Program-made: the position numbers and the translations under genes
Notes under the pieces: generated by a model
Database searches by the model: none
What the model saw: only the letters and a program-made list of their open reading frames with translations
Told to the model about the DNA's origin: nothing
In this document: in pieces, positions 33,621 to 34,029 of the stretch
Layout: each line of letters begins with the position of its first letter
How positions within the stretch are numbered: position 1 is the first letter of the stretch
Assembly (NCBI GenBank): GCA_947453065.1
Contig: CANGFJ010000008.1
Coordinates: forward strand, 1-34,029
DNA from: Pseudomonadota bacterium
GTDB taxonomy: Bacteria > Pseudomonadota > Gammaproteobacteria > Steroidobacterales > Steroidobacteraceae
Direction of reading: 5' to 3'
DNA length: 34,029 nucleotides

Positions 33621-34029
33621 ATGCACCCCTACCCCCATCTCTACACCGCAGCCACCTCGGGTGGCCCGACCGCATTCGTCACCGTGACTTCGCCCGGGCT
33701 TCCAGACCTGTCCTCCGCGCCGCCACCGGAATTTGACGGCCCTGGTGGTGTGTGGTCCCCCGAGACCCTGCTCTGCGCAGCGGTGGCAGATTGCTTCGTG
33801 CTGACGTTTCGCGCGATTGCGCGCGCATCGAAGCTGGAATGGCTATCGCTGGACTGCAGCGTGGAAGGCACGCTGGAACGCGTGGAAGGCGTGTCGCGGT
33901 TCACCCGCTACGTGACGAAGGCCACGTTGCATGTGGCAGCAGGAACGGACCAAGCCAAGGCGAAGACCTTGATGGAGAAAGCCGAGCACAGCTGCCTGGT
34001 GGCCAACTCTTTGACGGGAACCCGGGAAC
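33621..34029 (+). CDS. OsmC/Ohr-family protein (partial, runs off the window)
   Basis: An open frame from ATG 33621, with GGAG about 6 bp upstream, continues to the right edge (136 codons seen). Features of OsmC-like peroxiredoxins are present: GVWSPETLLCAAVADCFVLTF with C58, the FRAIARASKLEW helix, and AEHSCLVANSLTG with C125. The two Cys form the thiol peroxidase pair in this family. It diverges from the urease operon and is probably a neighbour rather than part of purine catabolism. The C-terminus is missing. Confidence 0.83.
   Translation, partial: MHPYPHLYTAATSGGPTAFVTVTSPGLPDLSSAPPPEFDGPGGVWSPETLLCAAVADCFVLTFRAIARASKLEWLSLDCSVEGTLERVEGVSRFTRYVTKATLHVAAGTDQAKAKTLMEKAEHSCLVANSLTGTRE

Noticed and set aside
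1-34029. Mobile elements, CRISPR arrays, tRNA or rRNA genes
   Set aside because: No transposase, integrase, regularly spaced repeats or RNA-gene signatures were recognised.

Overview
The window is a purine-to-ammonia gene cluster from a high-GC Gram-negative bacterium. TonB-dependent uptake, lipoprotein and Sec signal peptides, a PuuD-type urate oxidase, tight ATGA/GTGA gene overlaps and sigma-54 promoters all fit a gamma- or betaproteobacterium. I cannot name the genus. No rRNA, tRNA, insertion sequence, integrase or CRISPR array was seen, and there is no transcription-factor gene in the window.

Layout. (1) 1-14242, + strand: the tail of an XdhC-like protein, three subunits of a BMP-family purine/nucleoside ABC importer, urate oxidase puuD, guanine deaminase guaD, allantoinase puuE, a fused OHCU decarboxylase-allantoate amidohydrolase, an M20 peptidase-like hydrolase, then an exported nucleoside hydrolase and two tandem exported adenosine deaminases. 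(2) 14215-15303, - strand: an exported NUP-family protein. (3) 15447-19495, + strand: a cytoplasmic adenosine/adenine deaminase-family protein, an exported AdeC-type adenine deaminase and a HupE/UreJ-type membrane protein. (4) 27526-19507, - strand: a TonB-dependent receptor, a NUP-family lipoprotein, an NCS2 xanthine-type permease, 8-oxoguanine deaminase, an Fe(II)/2-oxoglutarate dioxygenase and an exported MTAN/PNP-like nucleosidase. (5) 33418-27862, - strand: the urease operon in the order ureG-D-A-B-C-E-F-hupE. (6) 33621-end, + strand: the start of an OsmC-family protein.

Working model (inference). Purine nucleosides cross the outer membrane through the TonB receptor. In the periplasm, exported deaminases convert adenosine and adenine to 6-oxopurines, and exported NUP/MTAN-like proteins and the nucleoside hydrolase split nucleosides. 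The NCS2 and ABC systems import the products. In the cytoplasm, guanine and 8-oxoguanine are deaminated to xanthine and urate, PuuD oxidises urate, and UraD, PuuE and AllC open the ring down to ureides. Urease finishes with urea. 5-hydroxyisourate hydrolase, ureidoglycolate lyase or allantoicase, XdhAB, the BMP substrate-binding protein and the sigma-54 activator are not in this window.

The strongest new signals are a back-to-back pair of sigma-54 promoters in the 143-bp divergent region 15304-15446, the unusually complete exported purine-degrading enzyme set, shared Asp-to-Asn changes in the NUP/MTAN-like proteins, and a nested-palindrome element followed by a + strand intrinsic terminator in the gene-free stretch 27527-27861.
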